Below are positions 32,941 to 39,753 of a stretch of DNA of 39,753 nucleotides, piece after piece; the first letter of the stretch is position 1; the number at the start of each line of letters is the position of its first letter. Origin of the DNA: an uncultured Bacilli bacterium (lineage in GTDB: Bacteria; Bacillota_I; Bacilli_A; RF39; UBA660); assembly GCA_944371445.1 (NCBI GenBank), contig CALVXR010000038.1, positions 1 to 39,753 of the forward strand, in the 5' to 3' direction. The notes under the pieces are model-generated. The model was not told where the DNA came from. It made no database searches and saw only the letters and a program-made list of their open reading frames with translations. Position numbers and translations under genes: made by a program.

Positions 32941-34149
32941 ATGGCAAATTATTGTCATCTATCTTATGAAGATAGAAAAAATATTGAAGACGGATTAAAT
33001 AATAATAAATCAATTAATCAAATCGCAAATGAAATTAATAGAAATCATTCTTCTGTATTAAGAGAAATAGATAGAAATAAAACTTTTTCTAAACCTTCTA
33101 ATTGGAATTGTGGAAATATTTATGAAAATCCTAATTATGATCCTCATTGTCCTAAATTAGATAAATCACCTTATGTTTGTAATGGTTGTAAATCTAGAAG
33201 TGGTTGTAGAAAAGAAAGATATACTTATTATGCTAGAAAAGCTGATGATTCTTATAGAGAAATTAAAAGTGATTCTAGAAAAGGTATTAATTTAACTCCT
33301 GAAGAAGTTTATGTAATCAATACAACTCTTACACCTCTTATTAAAAAAGGTCAAACTATTAATCACTTATATATAAATTACCCTGATATTTTAAATTTTT
33401 CTAAACCTTCTTTTTATAACTACATTAATAATGGTGTTTTTGAATTTGGACCTTTAGATTTTCCTAGAATAGTTAAATATAAAAAAAGAAAAAATTCAAA
33501 TAAGAGAAGAACTAGAAAAGAACGTGAAATATTGATTAATAGAAAATATTCTGATTTCATTGAATTTACTTCTAACAATCCTGACTTAAATATTGTTGAA
33601 ATGGATACTGTGAAAGGTTTAAAAGATGAATCTGATTGTTTTCTTACATTATTATGGAGAAAATCTAAGTTTATGTTAATATTTAAATTAGAGTCACAAA
33701 CTACAGAAGAAGTAACTAGAATATTTGAAACATTACAATCTATTATTCCTTTAGATATTTATAAACAATTATTCTCTGTTATTCTCACCGATAATGGACG
33801 TGAATTTTTTGATGTTAATAATATTGAATGTATTCATTCAACTGGTGAATATGTTTCTCATTTATTCTTTTGTGACCCACATATGTCTTGTCAAAAAGGT
33901 ATGATTGAAAAAAATCATGAATTTATTAGATATATTTTACCTAAAGGTTCATCATTTAAAAATATTACTCAAAAAGATTGTGATTTAATAATGAATAATA
34001 TTAATTCGTTATGTAGAGATTCACTCAATGGTAAATCTCCATATGAAGCTATGTTATTTTTATGTGATGAATATATTTTAAATTTGATTAATTGTTATTA
34101 TATAAAACCTGACAAAGTTATATTGAATAAAAAATTATTAAACTATTAA
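32941..34149 (+). CDS. IS30-family transposase
   Basis: A protein of 402 residues. The N-terminal HTH_38-type domain is CHLSYEDRKNIEDGLNNNKS followed by SINQIANEINRNHSSVLREI. A Cys-rich segment (CPKLDKSPYVCNGCKSRSGC) is typical of this branch. The C-terminal DDE integrase core has Asp222 (VEMDTVKG), Asp284 (ILTDNGREF) and Glu323 (GMIEKNHEFIRYILPKG). I start it at ATG 32941, after AAAGGAGG; a TTG further upstream overlaps the ribosome site. The frame is intact, so the element may be active. Confidence 0.93.
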   Translation: MANYCHLSYEDRKNIEDGLNNNKSINQIANEINRNHSSVLREIDRNKTFSKPSNWNCGNIYENPNYDPHCPKLDKSPYVCNGCKSRSGCRKERYTYYARKADDSYREIKSDSRKGINLTPEEVYVINTTLTPLIKKGQTINHLYINYPDILNFSKPSFYNYINNGVFEFGPLDFPRIVKYKKRKNSNKRRTRKEREILINRKYSDFIEFTSNNPDLNIVEMDTVKGLKDESDCFLTLLWRKSKFMLIFKLESQTTEEVTRIFETLQSIIPLDIYKQLFSVILTDNGREFFDVNNIECIHSTGEYVSHLFFCDPHMSCQKGMIEKNHEFIRYILPKGSSFKNITQKDCDLIMNNINSLCRDSLNGKSPYEAMLFLCDEYILNLINCYYIKPDKVILNKKLLNY

Positions 34150-34154
34150 AAAAA

Positions 34155-34180
34155 ATAATTATAGCTATCAACTATAATTA
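34155..34180 (+). terminator. Hairpin after the IS30 transposase
   Basis: TAATTATAG/CTATAATTA is a 9-bp stem with a 7-base loop just after the stop codon. There is only a short T-rich tail. Confidence 0.45.
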
Positions 34181-34430
34181 TCTCGACAAATAAATTGCCA
34201 TACCCATAATTTTAATAATGTGGGGATTGTGCACTTAGTTTTAAAAAATGTACAATTCCTACACTTTTTGTCGTGGAACTAATGTTCTTTGACAATCAAT
34301 AGTATATCATATTTTATAAATTTTTTATATATTTTCTTTTTAAATCAACTAAAAAATGTGCATTTTCTTATGAAAACACATTTTATGTCGTAATGCACTT
34401 AATTGTGCACTTTATATTTTATTTAACGAA

Positions 34431-34459
34431 AAAAATAAATTTATAATAAATTTATTTTT
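34431..34459 (-). terminator. Terminator of mutM
   Basis: AAAAATAAATTTA/TAAATTTATTTTT is a 13-bp stem around TAA that overlaps the stop codon. It ends in T on the minus strand. Confidence 0.6.
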
Positions 34460-35267
34460 GACATATAGGGCAAAAATAAGTTCCCCTTCCACCAACTTTT
34501 ATCTTTTCAATTTTATTTTTACATAACGGACATTCTGTTTTGGTATGAACTAGTAACTTATTTTGAAATCTTCCATGAACACCTTCACTAGATTCATAAG
34601 ATATAATAGTAGTTCCCCCTAATGTTATAGCTTCTTTTAAAACTTTTTTAGTATTTTCAATAATTAATAACAATTCACCATCATTAAGTTCACTACATCT
34701 TTTTAAAGGATTAATTTTACTTAAAAATAATATTTCATCGGCATATATATTTCCAATACCAACTACTATTGTTTGATCAAGTAAAACAGTTTTAATAGGT
34801 AATCTTTTATTTTTATATTTTTCTTTTAAGTAATTTATAGTAAGTTTTTCATCAAAAGGTTCAAGGCCAAGCTCCGAAAGTGGCATTACACTAAAAGCCT
34901 TGTCTTTTTCAAGTAAATACATTCTACCAAATTTTCTAGTATCATTGTATCTTAAACTAGTATTATCAGAAAAAATAAAACTAACATGTTCATGTTTTAA
35001 TTTTTCATCATCCTTATTTCTAATAAAATATTTACCTTCCATACGTAAATGAGAAACCAGATAATAATCGTTTAAATCAAAAATTAGCCATTTGCCTCTT
35101 CTTTTTATATCAATTATTTTTTTACCTATACATTTTTTTATAAATTCATTACTTTTAGGTGCTGAAATTATATTTTCATAGTATACTTTTACATCAACTA
35201 TTTTTTTATTAAGTATATGTTTTTTCAATGTTTCTTTTACAGTTTCTACTTCTGGTAGTTCTGGCAT
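34452..35267 (-). CDS. mutM: Formamidopyrimidine-DNA glycosylase
   Basis: A protein of 271 residues from ATG 35267, since the family requires Pro as residue 2 (MPELPEVETV); the longer ORF to 35288 cannot be right. Pro2 is the catalytic nucleophile and Glu3 the proton donor. Other motifs are HLRMEGKYF, NDTRKFGRMYL, VVGIGNIYADEILF and GRFQNKLLVH. The C-terminal zinc finger is CPLC...YFCPIC. It removes 8-oxoguanine and nicks the abasic site. GGTGAT precedes the start. Confidence 0.96.
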   Translation of the reverse strand: MPELPEVETVKETLKKHILNKKIVDVKVYYENIISAPKSNEFIKKCIGKKIIDIKRRGKWLIFDLNDYYLVSHLRMEGKYFIRNKDDEKLKHEHVSFIFSDNTSLRYNDTRKFGRMYLLEKDKAFSVMPLSELGLEPFDEKLTINYLKEKYKNKRLPIKTVLLDQTIVVGIGNIYADEILFLSKINPLKRCSELNDGELLLIIENTKKVLKEAITLGGTTIISYESSEGVHGRFQNKLLVHTKTECPLCKNKIEKIKVGGRGTYFCPICQK

Positions 35268-35314
35268 AATATCACCTCTAATACCCAATTATTATAACAT
35301 TATTTTTTTTATTT

Positions 35315-35343
35315 GCATATTTATTATTTATATTTCATAAATT
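35315..35343 (+). promoter_or_regulatory. Possible sigma-E-type promoter of gerQ
   Basis: GCATATT (35315-35321), 14 bases, CATAAATT (35336-35343) resembles the mother-cell sigma-E pattern. It fits the function of the gene but was not tested. Confidence 0.45.
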
Positions 35344-35362
35344 TTTATGAAAGGAGAATTAT

Positions 35363-35728
35363 ATGAATAACGAATTTTATCCTAATTTTTATTCTAATAA
35401 TAATATAGGTAGTCCACTTTATTATGGAAAAAACGAAACTCCAAATCAGACTACAGCACCTACTACTGGAAATAATTTAAATGAAGATTATATTGAAGGT
35501 ATACTCAAAAAAGTTGAACCTATAAAAGCTACCGTTTATATGACTTTCCCAGGTTCTAAAGACTGGACTGACAGAGTATTCAGTGGTATTATTGAAGCAT
35601 CTGGAAGAGATCACATTATTTTAAGTCATCCAGAAAACGGAATATTTACATTACTTCCTAATATATATGTAGATTTTATTGAATTTGACGAAAATATAAA
35701 AAAATATATTAGAAATGAAAATGTTTAA
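35363..35728 (+). CDS. gerQ: Spore coat protein GerQ
   Basis: A protein of 121 residues. The N-terminus is Asn/Tyr/Pro-rich and disordered. The conserved domain (about 40-121) reads YIEGILKKVEPIKATVYMTF, SKDWTDRVFSGIIEASGRDHIILSHPENGIFTLLP and YVDFIEFDE, a clear GerQ/YwdL match. GerQ is a coat protein needed to localise the cortex hydrolase CwlJ for germination, and it is cross-linked by transglutaminase in Bacillus. The N-terminal region here has few Lys and several Gln. No cwlJ is next to it. The ribosome site is AAAGGAG; lemA follows 46 bases downstream. Confidence 0.9.
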   Translation: MNNEFYPNFYSNNNIGSPLYYGKNETPNQTTAPTTGNNLNEDYIEGILKKVEPIKATVYMTFPGSKDWTDRVFSGIIEASGRDHIILSHPENGIFTLLPNIYVDFIEFDENIKKYIRNENV

Positions 35729-35774
35729 TTGATAATTTTTTAAATATTTGCTATACTCTTATTAGGGTGATAGT

Positions 35775-36320
35775 ATGCTTTTTACAATGATAGTCTTATT
35801 ACTTTTAATGATATGTAGTTTAATTCTTATAATATATGCAAGTATTTATAATAGATTTCAAAGTTACAATATAAAAATAAATGAAGCCGAAGCCTCAATT
35901 GATTCTATATTAAGGAAAAGATTTGATTTGCTCAACAAATCTATAGGTGTTATAAAATCTATTTTGGATGAGGAAGAAGATGTTTTAGATTCTATAGTAA
36001 AGCTACGTTCTAGAAAACTAAGTAACTTTGAACTAGATAGAAAAATTTATGATGCCATAAATGAATTTAATAATTATAAGGAAGAACACAAGGAACTACA
36101 AAAAAATGAAAGTTTCATCAAAATAGAGATTGGTCTTAATGAATCTGAATCAGAAATAGTAGCTCTTCGTAAATATTATAATGATATAATAACTGATTAT
36201 AATGAGCTTACTAAAAAATTCCCAGCTAATATAGTGGGAAAATTAAGTCATTTTGAACCTAAAACATATTTTGATGGAAAAAATATGGAAGATGATATTA
36301 TAAATGACTTTAAATTATAA
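35775..36320 (+). CDS. LemA-family protein
   Basis: A protein of 181 residues with one N-terminal membrane anchor (about 2-26) and a helical LemA domain. Matching segments are YNRFQSYNIKINEAEASIDSI, LNKSIGVIKSI, IALRKYYNDIITDYNELTKKFP and FEPKTYFD near the end. LemA proteins are anchored with the coiled helices on one face of the membrane; the function is not well defined. The start at 35775 has GGGTGAT upstream. Probably cotranscribed with gerQ. Confidence 0.85.
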   Translation: MLFTMIVLLLLMICSLILIIYASIYNRFQSYNIKINEAEASIDSILRKRFDLLNKSIGVIKSILDEEEDVLDSIVKLRSRKLSNFELDRKIYDAINEFNNYKEEHKELQKNESFIKIEIGLNESESEIVALRKYYNDIITDYNELTKKFPANIVGKLSHFEPKTYFDGKNMEDDIINDFKL

Positions 36321-36345
36321 AAATACTGATAACCAGTATTTTTAT
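36319..36345. terminator. Bidirectional terminator between lemA and divIC
   Basis: AAAAATACTG-ATAAC-CAGTATTTTT is a 10-bp perfect stem between convergent genes. Confidence 0.8.
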
Positions 36346-36785
36346 TTTTTACTTTTATTTGAAGAACCTTTTAAAGTTTTTATTATATAAGTTATTGTAA
36401 TTAAAAGTACTATAGCAACAATTATTATATATATTTTATATTCATATAAGATATTATCATTTTTACTTTTATCCTTTTTTATATTATCTTCATCTACTTT
36501 TATTACATATTCACCATCTTTGGAATAAAGATAATTTTCCCTTGCAAATCTTGCTAAATATTCTGGATCTTTAAGTTTAGTAACTTCATTTTTTAAATCA
36601 AGTTCTTCTTCTTTCAAATCATTTAACTGATTTGTAAGTCTAGCTTCTTCTATAGTTAATTTTTTTATTTTATAAGAATATGTAATTAAATCTACTAAGC
36701 AAAAAAGCATAATAAAACAAGATATTGTTCCAAATATCATAAGACGTCTTTTAGATGCTTTGGATATTTTCTTTTGCTTAGCCAT
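36342..36785 (-). CDS. divIC: Septum formation initiator protein (DivIC/FtsB-like) with a second membrane span
   Basis: A protein of 147 residues. It has a basic cytoplasmic start, a membrane span (about 15-36), a coiled coil (about 40-68) and the conserved LKDPEYLARFARENYLYSKDGEYV. This is the DivIC/FtsL-associated pattern of the divisome. Unlike usual DivIC, a second strong membrane helix (about 118-138, IYIIIVAIVLLITITYII) follows, so the C-terminus returns to the cytoplasm. It is downstream of yabP-yabQ, the conserved Firmicute order. The ribosome site is AGAGGTGATTAA. Confidence 0.85.
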   Translation of the reverse strand: MAKQKKISKASKRRLMIFGTISCFIMLFCLVDLITYSYKIKKLTIEEARLTNQLNDLKEEELDLKNEVTKLKDPEYLARFARENYLYSKDGEYVIKVDEDNIKKDKSKNDNILYEYKIYIIIVAIVLLITITYIIKTLKGSSNKSKK

Positions 36786-36815
36786 TTAATCACCTCTATC
36801 TATTAAAAGAGTATA

Positions 36816-37100
36816 TCATTTTTTTATATGATTATCAAGAAGTGAATGTAAAGTATGTTCTAGTATAAAACCAATTACTATGCAAAAAAACGAATATATA
36901 TGTAATATTCCATTATTTATTTTTTGAAGCATAATAAAATATATCAATGTAAAGTTAAATACTGTAAAAAAAGATAAAAAATAATAATCATATTTCTTTT
37001 GTTTTTTTATATATGGATATAAAAATCTTAGATATAAAGAAAATAAAGTTCCAAATAAAATAGATGCTAATATCAAATTAATTTGTACTTTTAAACTCAT
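36816..37100 (-). CDS. yabQ: Spore cortex biosynthesis protein YabQ-like
   Basis: A membrane protein of 94 residues, shorter than the Bacillus protein, with three hydrophobic spans (about 4-24, 40-58 and 66-84). The order yabP-yabQ-divIC supports the assignment more strongly than the sequence itself. YabQ is needed for cortex formation in the mother cell membrane. Its ATG overlaps the yabP stop (TAATG), so the two are translationally coupled. Confidence 0.75.
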   Translation of the reverse strand: MSLKVQINLILASILFGTLFSLYLRFLYPYIKKQKKYDYYFLSFFTVFNFTLIYFIMLQKINNGILHIYSFFCIVIGFILEHTLHSLLDNHIKK

Positions 37101-37390
37101 TATTTAAACAATTTATTAAATACACTTTCTTCTTTTGGTTTACTTCCTTTATTTTCCATATATTCCATGCTATTAACAATACCTTTTATAGAAACATTAC
37201 CTTGATATGTATCTAACTTAATTATTTCTAAAGACTCTCCCTTTAATATTAAAAAACCCATAGTTGTTTCCATTAAAAACTCTTCGTCATCAAAACTTTC
37301 TATTTTTTTTACACCTGTTATAATAATATTTTTTCTTTCTGTAATAGTAATCATATGATTATAATTAGTAATAGTTCTATCCTTGTCCAT
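37100..37390 (-). CDS. yabP: Sporulation protein YabP
   Basis: A protein of 96 residues with the YabP/YqfC pattern: HMITITERKNIIITGVKKIESFDDEEFLMET, then GFLILKGESLEIIKLD and GNVSIKGIVNSMEY. The family is needed for spore cortex assembly. The C-terminus (KPKEESVFNKLFK) is short and basic. The start at 37390 follows AGGAGG. It is the first gene of the yabP-yabQ-divIC unit and is separated by a terminator from the kinase-like gene. Confidence 0.88.
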   Translation of the reverse strand: MDKDRTITNYNHMITITERKNIIITGVKKIESFDDEEFLMETTMGFLILKGESLEIIKLDTYQGNVSIKGIVNSMEYMENKGSKPKEESVFNKLFK

Positions 37391-37421
37391 ATAATTTCCT
37401 CCTATAAGAATATATGAAAAA

Positions 37422-37442
37422 AAATAGTTTTTATTACTATTT
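37422..37442 (-). terminator. Terminator of the kinase-like gene
   Basis: AAATAGT/ACTATTT with a 7-base loop is followed on the minus strand by eight T. Confidence 0.7.
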
Positions 37443-38213
37443 TTTAATATTATTTGCTTGATTTTTTTTCTCTAAATGAGTTAATAATAACAATTCATTT
37501 TTACTCTGCTCACTAAACATATCAAAAATCACATTTAATGATTCTAAATCATCTTCTATTCCTACTAATTTAAAATCTAATTTATTATGTCCTGTAAAAT
37601 AATTATCAACTACATACTCTAAAACTGAAACAATGTTATCATATAACAAATTTCTATTTAACATATAAACTGTCAAAATATTAAGCATAAAATTATCCAT
37701 TCTTTTATCAACAATTTTATTATATGATAGATAAACTGACATTGTTTTACTTTTTTCAGAAAAATTATAATTTCCTATTTTAGAACAGACTATATCAAGT
37801 AAGTAAACATCCTCTCCATCAGTAAGTATATTTTGAGGATTAAGATCACCAACAACAATATCATGCTTATGTAACTCTTCTAAAATTCTCTCCAATTTTT
37901 TTAAAATTTTTATAATTTCTTCTTCTGTTAAGATTCTTCTAGCAACATCTAAAGTAATTCCATTTATTTTTTGCATAGAATATCCTACTTTTTCACCGCT
38001 TAATTCTACCATTTTTTGTGGAAGAGCTACAAAAGGAATCGATAACTGAGAAAATAGTTCAATTTTTTTTAATGTATTTTTTAAAAAATACTTTCTATCA
38101 TAATATACTTTTATTAACGAACCATCTTTATATGTATATATAATTGATTCAAATCCCTCTTTAAATCTCTTTTCTTCTTTTATATCATCAGTCGTTATTT
38201 TTAAAATTTCCAT
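37437..38213 (-). CDS. Protein-kinase-fold protein
   Basis: A protein of 258 residues. The N-lobe has EGFESIIYTYKDGSLIKVYY, with a candidate ATP-binding Lys. The catalytic loop is HKHDIVVGDLNPQNIL (HRD replaced by VGD, the N of DxxxxN kept). The metal site VYLLDIVC keeps Asp but loses the Phe-Gly of DFG. This resembles lipopolysaccharide-kinase-like or aminoglycoside-phosphotransferase-like folds more than Hanks kinases. Activity is uncertain and the substrate unknown. There is no membrane span. The TnpB element ends about 35 bases upstream of the start; AGGAG and a TATTAT -10 remain. Confidence 0.65.
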   Translation of the reverse strand: MEILKITTDDIKEEKRFKEGFESIIYTYKDGSLIKVYYDRKYFLKNTLKKIELFSQLSIPFVALPQKMVELSGEKVGYSMQKINGITLDVARRILTEEEIIKILKKLERILEELHKHDIVVGDLNPQNILTDGEDVYLLDIVCSKIGNYNFSEKSKTMSVYLSYNKIVDKRMDNFMLNILTVYMLNRNLLYDNIVSVLEYVVDNYFTGHNKLDFKLVGIEDDLESLNVIFDMFSEQSKNELLLLTHLEKKNQANNIKK

Positions 38214-38244
38214 ACTACTGCTCCTATGTATAATATATTAGAAC

Positions 38245-38397
38245 AAAAGTTAAATAAATTTAACTGCATCTAATCTCACGATTAGATATTTCTCCTTCTT
38301 CGGTGGCTTTCGCTTTTTCCTCCAGAGACTAATTTCCGATAGTCGCTACCGTACTTATTTATTTTATATATTTATATTAAACTTATCTAACTATTGC
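38245..38397 (-). ncRNA. Candidate omega (re)RNA of the TnpB element
   Basis: TnpB guides come from the 3' end of its own gene and the flank up to the right end. This segment is noticeably richer in G and C than its surroundings. It has a GACTA/TAGTC stem (about 38327-38344), a GG-A-GG/CC-A-CC stem with a GCGAAAGC tip (about 38300-38323), and a perfect 8-bp hairpin ATCTAATC/GATTAGAT with a GTGA tetraloop (38268-38287). The terminal palindrome (38248-38265) follows. The RNA probably extends back into the last 100 bases or so of tnpB. The guide would be the bases just outside the right end. Confidence 0.6.
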
Positions 38398-39543
38398 TTA
38401 TATAAACATTTTTTTATTTTTTATTATTCCTTCCCACATTATATTTAGTGCTGAATTTATATCTCTATCGTTTTCACATTTACATTTCTCGCATATCCAT
38501 GTTCTTATATTTAAATCCTTTGTGTCTATATTTTTTTCATTACAGTGATTACATATTTGACTGCTTGGATAATATGTACTTATTTGGTAAAAATATTTAT
38601 TTTCCCACTTGCTTTTATATTCTAATTGTCTTATTATTTCACTTAGACATGCATCACTTATGTATTTAGATATTTCTTTTTTTTCTATTAGTTTTTTCAC
38701 TTGTATTTTTTCTGTTATTATTAGATCATTTTCTTTTACTATTTCTTTTGTTATTTTATGTACTCTATATTTTCTTGCATTTTTTAGTTTTTTATATGTT
38801 TCTTTTAGTTTGGTTTTTATTTTATAATAATTTTTACTTCCTTTTTCTTTTTTACTTATCCATTTTTGTAAGTTTTTTATTTTATTTTCATATTTTGTTA
38901 TGTATTTATTATTTTTATATTTTTCTCCATAACTTGTTATTATTAAATCTTTTACTCCTAGATCTATTCCTATAACTTTTGATGGAATTATTTTTTTATC
39001 TTCTTTTTCTATTTCATATAACACTGATACATAGTATCTATTTATTTCTTTACTTATTGTTGCATTTATTATTTTCCCTTTTATTTCTTTTGTTTTTCTA
39101 TATCCTCTTATTTTTATTTGGTTTAATTTGGGCATAGTTATTGTTTTATTCTCCATATCTATTTTTATATTTTCATATATTTTGTCTTTATATGTGTTTT
39201 TTATATAATTTGTACGATATGTATTTTTTTTATATTTACTCTTATATTTAGGATAATTTTTTGTCTTATAAAAATTTTTAAATGCATCTTCTAAGTCAAA
39301 CATAGCTGTACTTAATGCCATACTATCTATTTCTTTTAACCATGTATATTTTTGTTTTAAATGTGGTAGTTCTTTTATAAGGTCATTTTTAGTTTTGATA
39401 GTTTTATTTTCTTTATATGCTTTTTCTTTTTCATACAGCATCATATTATAAATAAATCTTATGCTTCCTAAAGTTTGGTTTATTAATTTTTGTTGTTTAT
39501 TATTTGGGTATAGTCTAAATTTATATGCTTTATATATTTTCAT
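38398..39543 (-). CDS. tnpB: TnpB RNA-guided endonuclease (IS200/IS605 OrfB)
   Basis: A protein of 381 residues. It starts with the OrfB N-terminal helix-turn-helix region (YKAYKFRLYPNNKQQKLINQ). The RuvC residues are Asp194 (IGIDLGVKDL), Glu278 (LIITEKIQVKKL) and Asp361 (NDRDINSALNI). The zinc ribbon is C331-N-H-C334 and C351-E-K-C354. All are intact, so it should be a working guide-RNA-directed nuclease, the ancestor type of Cas12. Lys and Ile codon use is as AT-rich as the host. ATG 39543 follows AAGGTGATGGCGAT. tnpA is not in the window, so movement would need one in trans. Confidence 0.93.
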   Translation of the reverse strand: MKIYKAYKFRLYPNNKQQKLINQTLGSIRFIYNMMLYEKEKAYKENKTIKTKNDLIKELPHLKQKYTWLKEIDSMALSTAMFDLEDAFKNFYKTKNYPKYKSKYKKNTYRTNYIKNTYKDKIYENIKIDMENKTITMPKLNQIKIRGYRKTKEIKGKIINATISKEINRYYVSVLYEIEKEDKKIIPSKVIGIDLGVKDLIITSYGEKYKNNKYITKYENKIKNLQKWISKKEKGSKNYYKIKTKLKETYKKLKNARKYRVHKITKEIVKENDLIITEKIQVKKLIEKKEISKYISDACLSEIIRQLEYKSKWENKYFYQISTYYPSSQICNHCNEKNIDTKDLNIRTWICEKCKCENDRDINSALNIMWEGIIKNKKMFI

Positions 39544-39634
39544 ATCGCCATCACCTTATAAACATAATATCACACGAATAAATGTTCGTCAATGCTTTTT
39601 TCCTTTGAAAAGAATTTTCCTAGTATATAAAAAA

Positions 39635-39656
39635 ATGACAAAATAAATTTTGTCAT
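39635..39656. repeat. Perfect 10-bp inverted repeat
   Basis: ATGACAAAAT-AA-ATTTTGTCAT lies directly before the terminator at 39659. It could be part of a two-hairpin terminator or a protein-binding site. Confidence 0.5.
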
Positions 39657-39658
39657 GC

Positions 39659-39687
39659 GCACCCTATGGGTGCATTTTTATTTTTTC
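39659..39687 (+). terminator. Rho-independent terminator
   Basis: GCACCC-TAT-GGGTGC is followed by ATTTTTATTTTTT. No plus-strand gene directly precedes it in the window, so it may end a transcript that reads across the back of tnpB, or act with the neighbouring repeat. Confidence 0.65.
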
Positions 39688-39721
39688 TAATTTTGTATTA
39701 TAATTATATTAGTGATGTATT

Positions 39722-39753
39722 ATGAAGCATATGGATATTAATAATTTTAATAA
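39722..39753 (+). CDS. Possible start of a gene cut by the right edge
   Basis: ATG at 39722 opens MKHMDINNFN and stays open to the edge. A TATAAT lies about 24 bases upstream, but the ribosome site is weak (AGTGATG). Ten codons are too few to identify it. Confidence 0.25.
   Translation, partial: MKHMDINNFN

Larger units (their letters stand above)
32855..34412 (+). mobile_element. IS30-family insertion sequence
   Basis: The inner terminal repeats AAGTGCACAATTA (32855-32867) and TAATTGTGCACTT (34400-34412) are perfect 13-bp inverted repeats flanking a single IS30-type transposase gene. A third copy of the core (ATTGTGCACTT, 34226-34236) lies inside the right end, so the true right boundary is slightly uncertain. 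The 34150-34451 stretch holds no gene. No convincing target duplication is seen. The element sits between pyk and mutM without damaging either. Confidence 0.75.
38240..39595 (-). mobile_element. TnpB-only IS200/IS605-family element
   Basis: One tnpB gene with hairpins at both ends and no tnpA. The left end (upstream of tnpB) has ACGAA-TAAATG-TTCGT (39574-39589). The right end has a perfect 18-base palindrome AGTTAAAT-AA-ATTTAACT (38248-38265), as expected for subterminal hairpins recognised by TnpA in single-strand transposition. The exact cleavage sites cannot be set without an empty-site comparison. TTGAC lies next to the left hairpin on the minus strand and is a candidate target motif. Confidence 0.65.

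Noticed and set aside
38221-38400. CRISPR array or tracrRNA near TnpB
   Set aside because: The repeats are single inverted repeats, not spaced direct repeats, and no cas gene is present.

Overview
The window is strongly AT-rich DNA from a low-GC Gram-positive bacterium. Endospore genes (a CotD-like coat protein, gerQ, the yabP-yabQ-divIC block), the DUF177-rpmF pair divergent from tmcAL, a CIRCE operator and AGGAGG-type ribosome sites point to a spore-forming Bacilli/Erysipelotrichia-like Firmicute, perhaps an uncultured gut lineage (inference). TGA is used as an ordinary stop: for example the ATGA overlap at 6347-6350 and the ends at 7209 and 29588. The genome therefore does not use the Mycoplasma code.

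Layout. 1-3520: a broken double-HD gene running off the left edge, a DUF6414-like gene, a possible small RNA, and a PHP phosphoesterase gene split by one in-frame TAA. 3529-9450: a YjdF-like membrane protein, a uracil-DNA-glycosylase-fold protein, an orphan gene, an ABC-2 exporter with an alpha/beta-hydrolase-like gene, frr, and a VanY-type carboxypeptidase. 9450-13700: a small membrane ORF, an HMA-like protein, a PMT-family glycosyltransferase, an orphan, a Cys/His-rich coat protein and a NERD protein. 13884-22129: a tight minus-strand surface-polysaccharide operon (GT2, Wzm/TagG permease, Wzt/TagH ATPase, GT4, GT2, GT32-GT4 fusion) interrupted by an IS110-family element. 22183-32745: ffh, a lipoprotein, an orphan, N-domain-less clpB under CIRCE control, a Fic-like gene, a HAD phosphatase, rpmF, DUF177, tmcAL and pyk. 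32855-34412: an IS30-family element. 34452-38213: mutM, gerQ, lemA, divIC, yabQ, yabP and a kinase-like gene. 38248-39590: a TnpB-only IS200/IS605-type element. The right edge may hold the first codons of another gene.

Most interesting signals. (1) The IS110 element at about 15692-17533 can be delimited by hand. Deleting it restores a normal operon junction (stop, Shine-Dalgarno, ATG). Joining its ends creates a TTGACT-17-TATAAT promoter, and the 5' non-coding region has a bridge-RNA-like layout with short segments matching the target and donor. (2) The TnpB element has a structured 3' flank expected to be its omega (re)RNA. (3) Ribosomal protein L32 carries an N-terminal leader ending in LQLFA, resembling the Prp-protease leader known from Firmicute L27; no start codon exists at the usual L32 start. 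(4) Several genes carry point lesions or altered active sites: HD (frameshift plus TGA at a conserved Trp), PHP (TAA), Fic (His to Gln), and an alpha/beta hydrolase with no obvious catalytic His.
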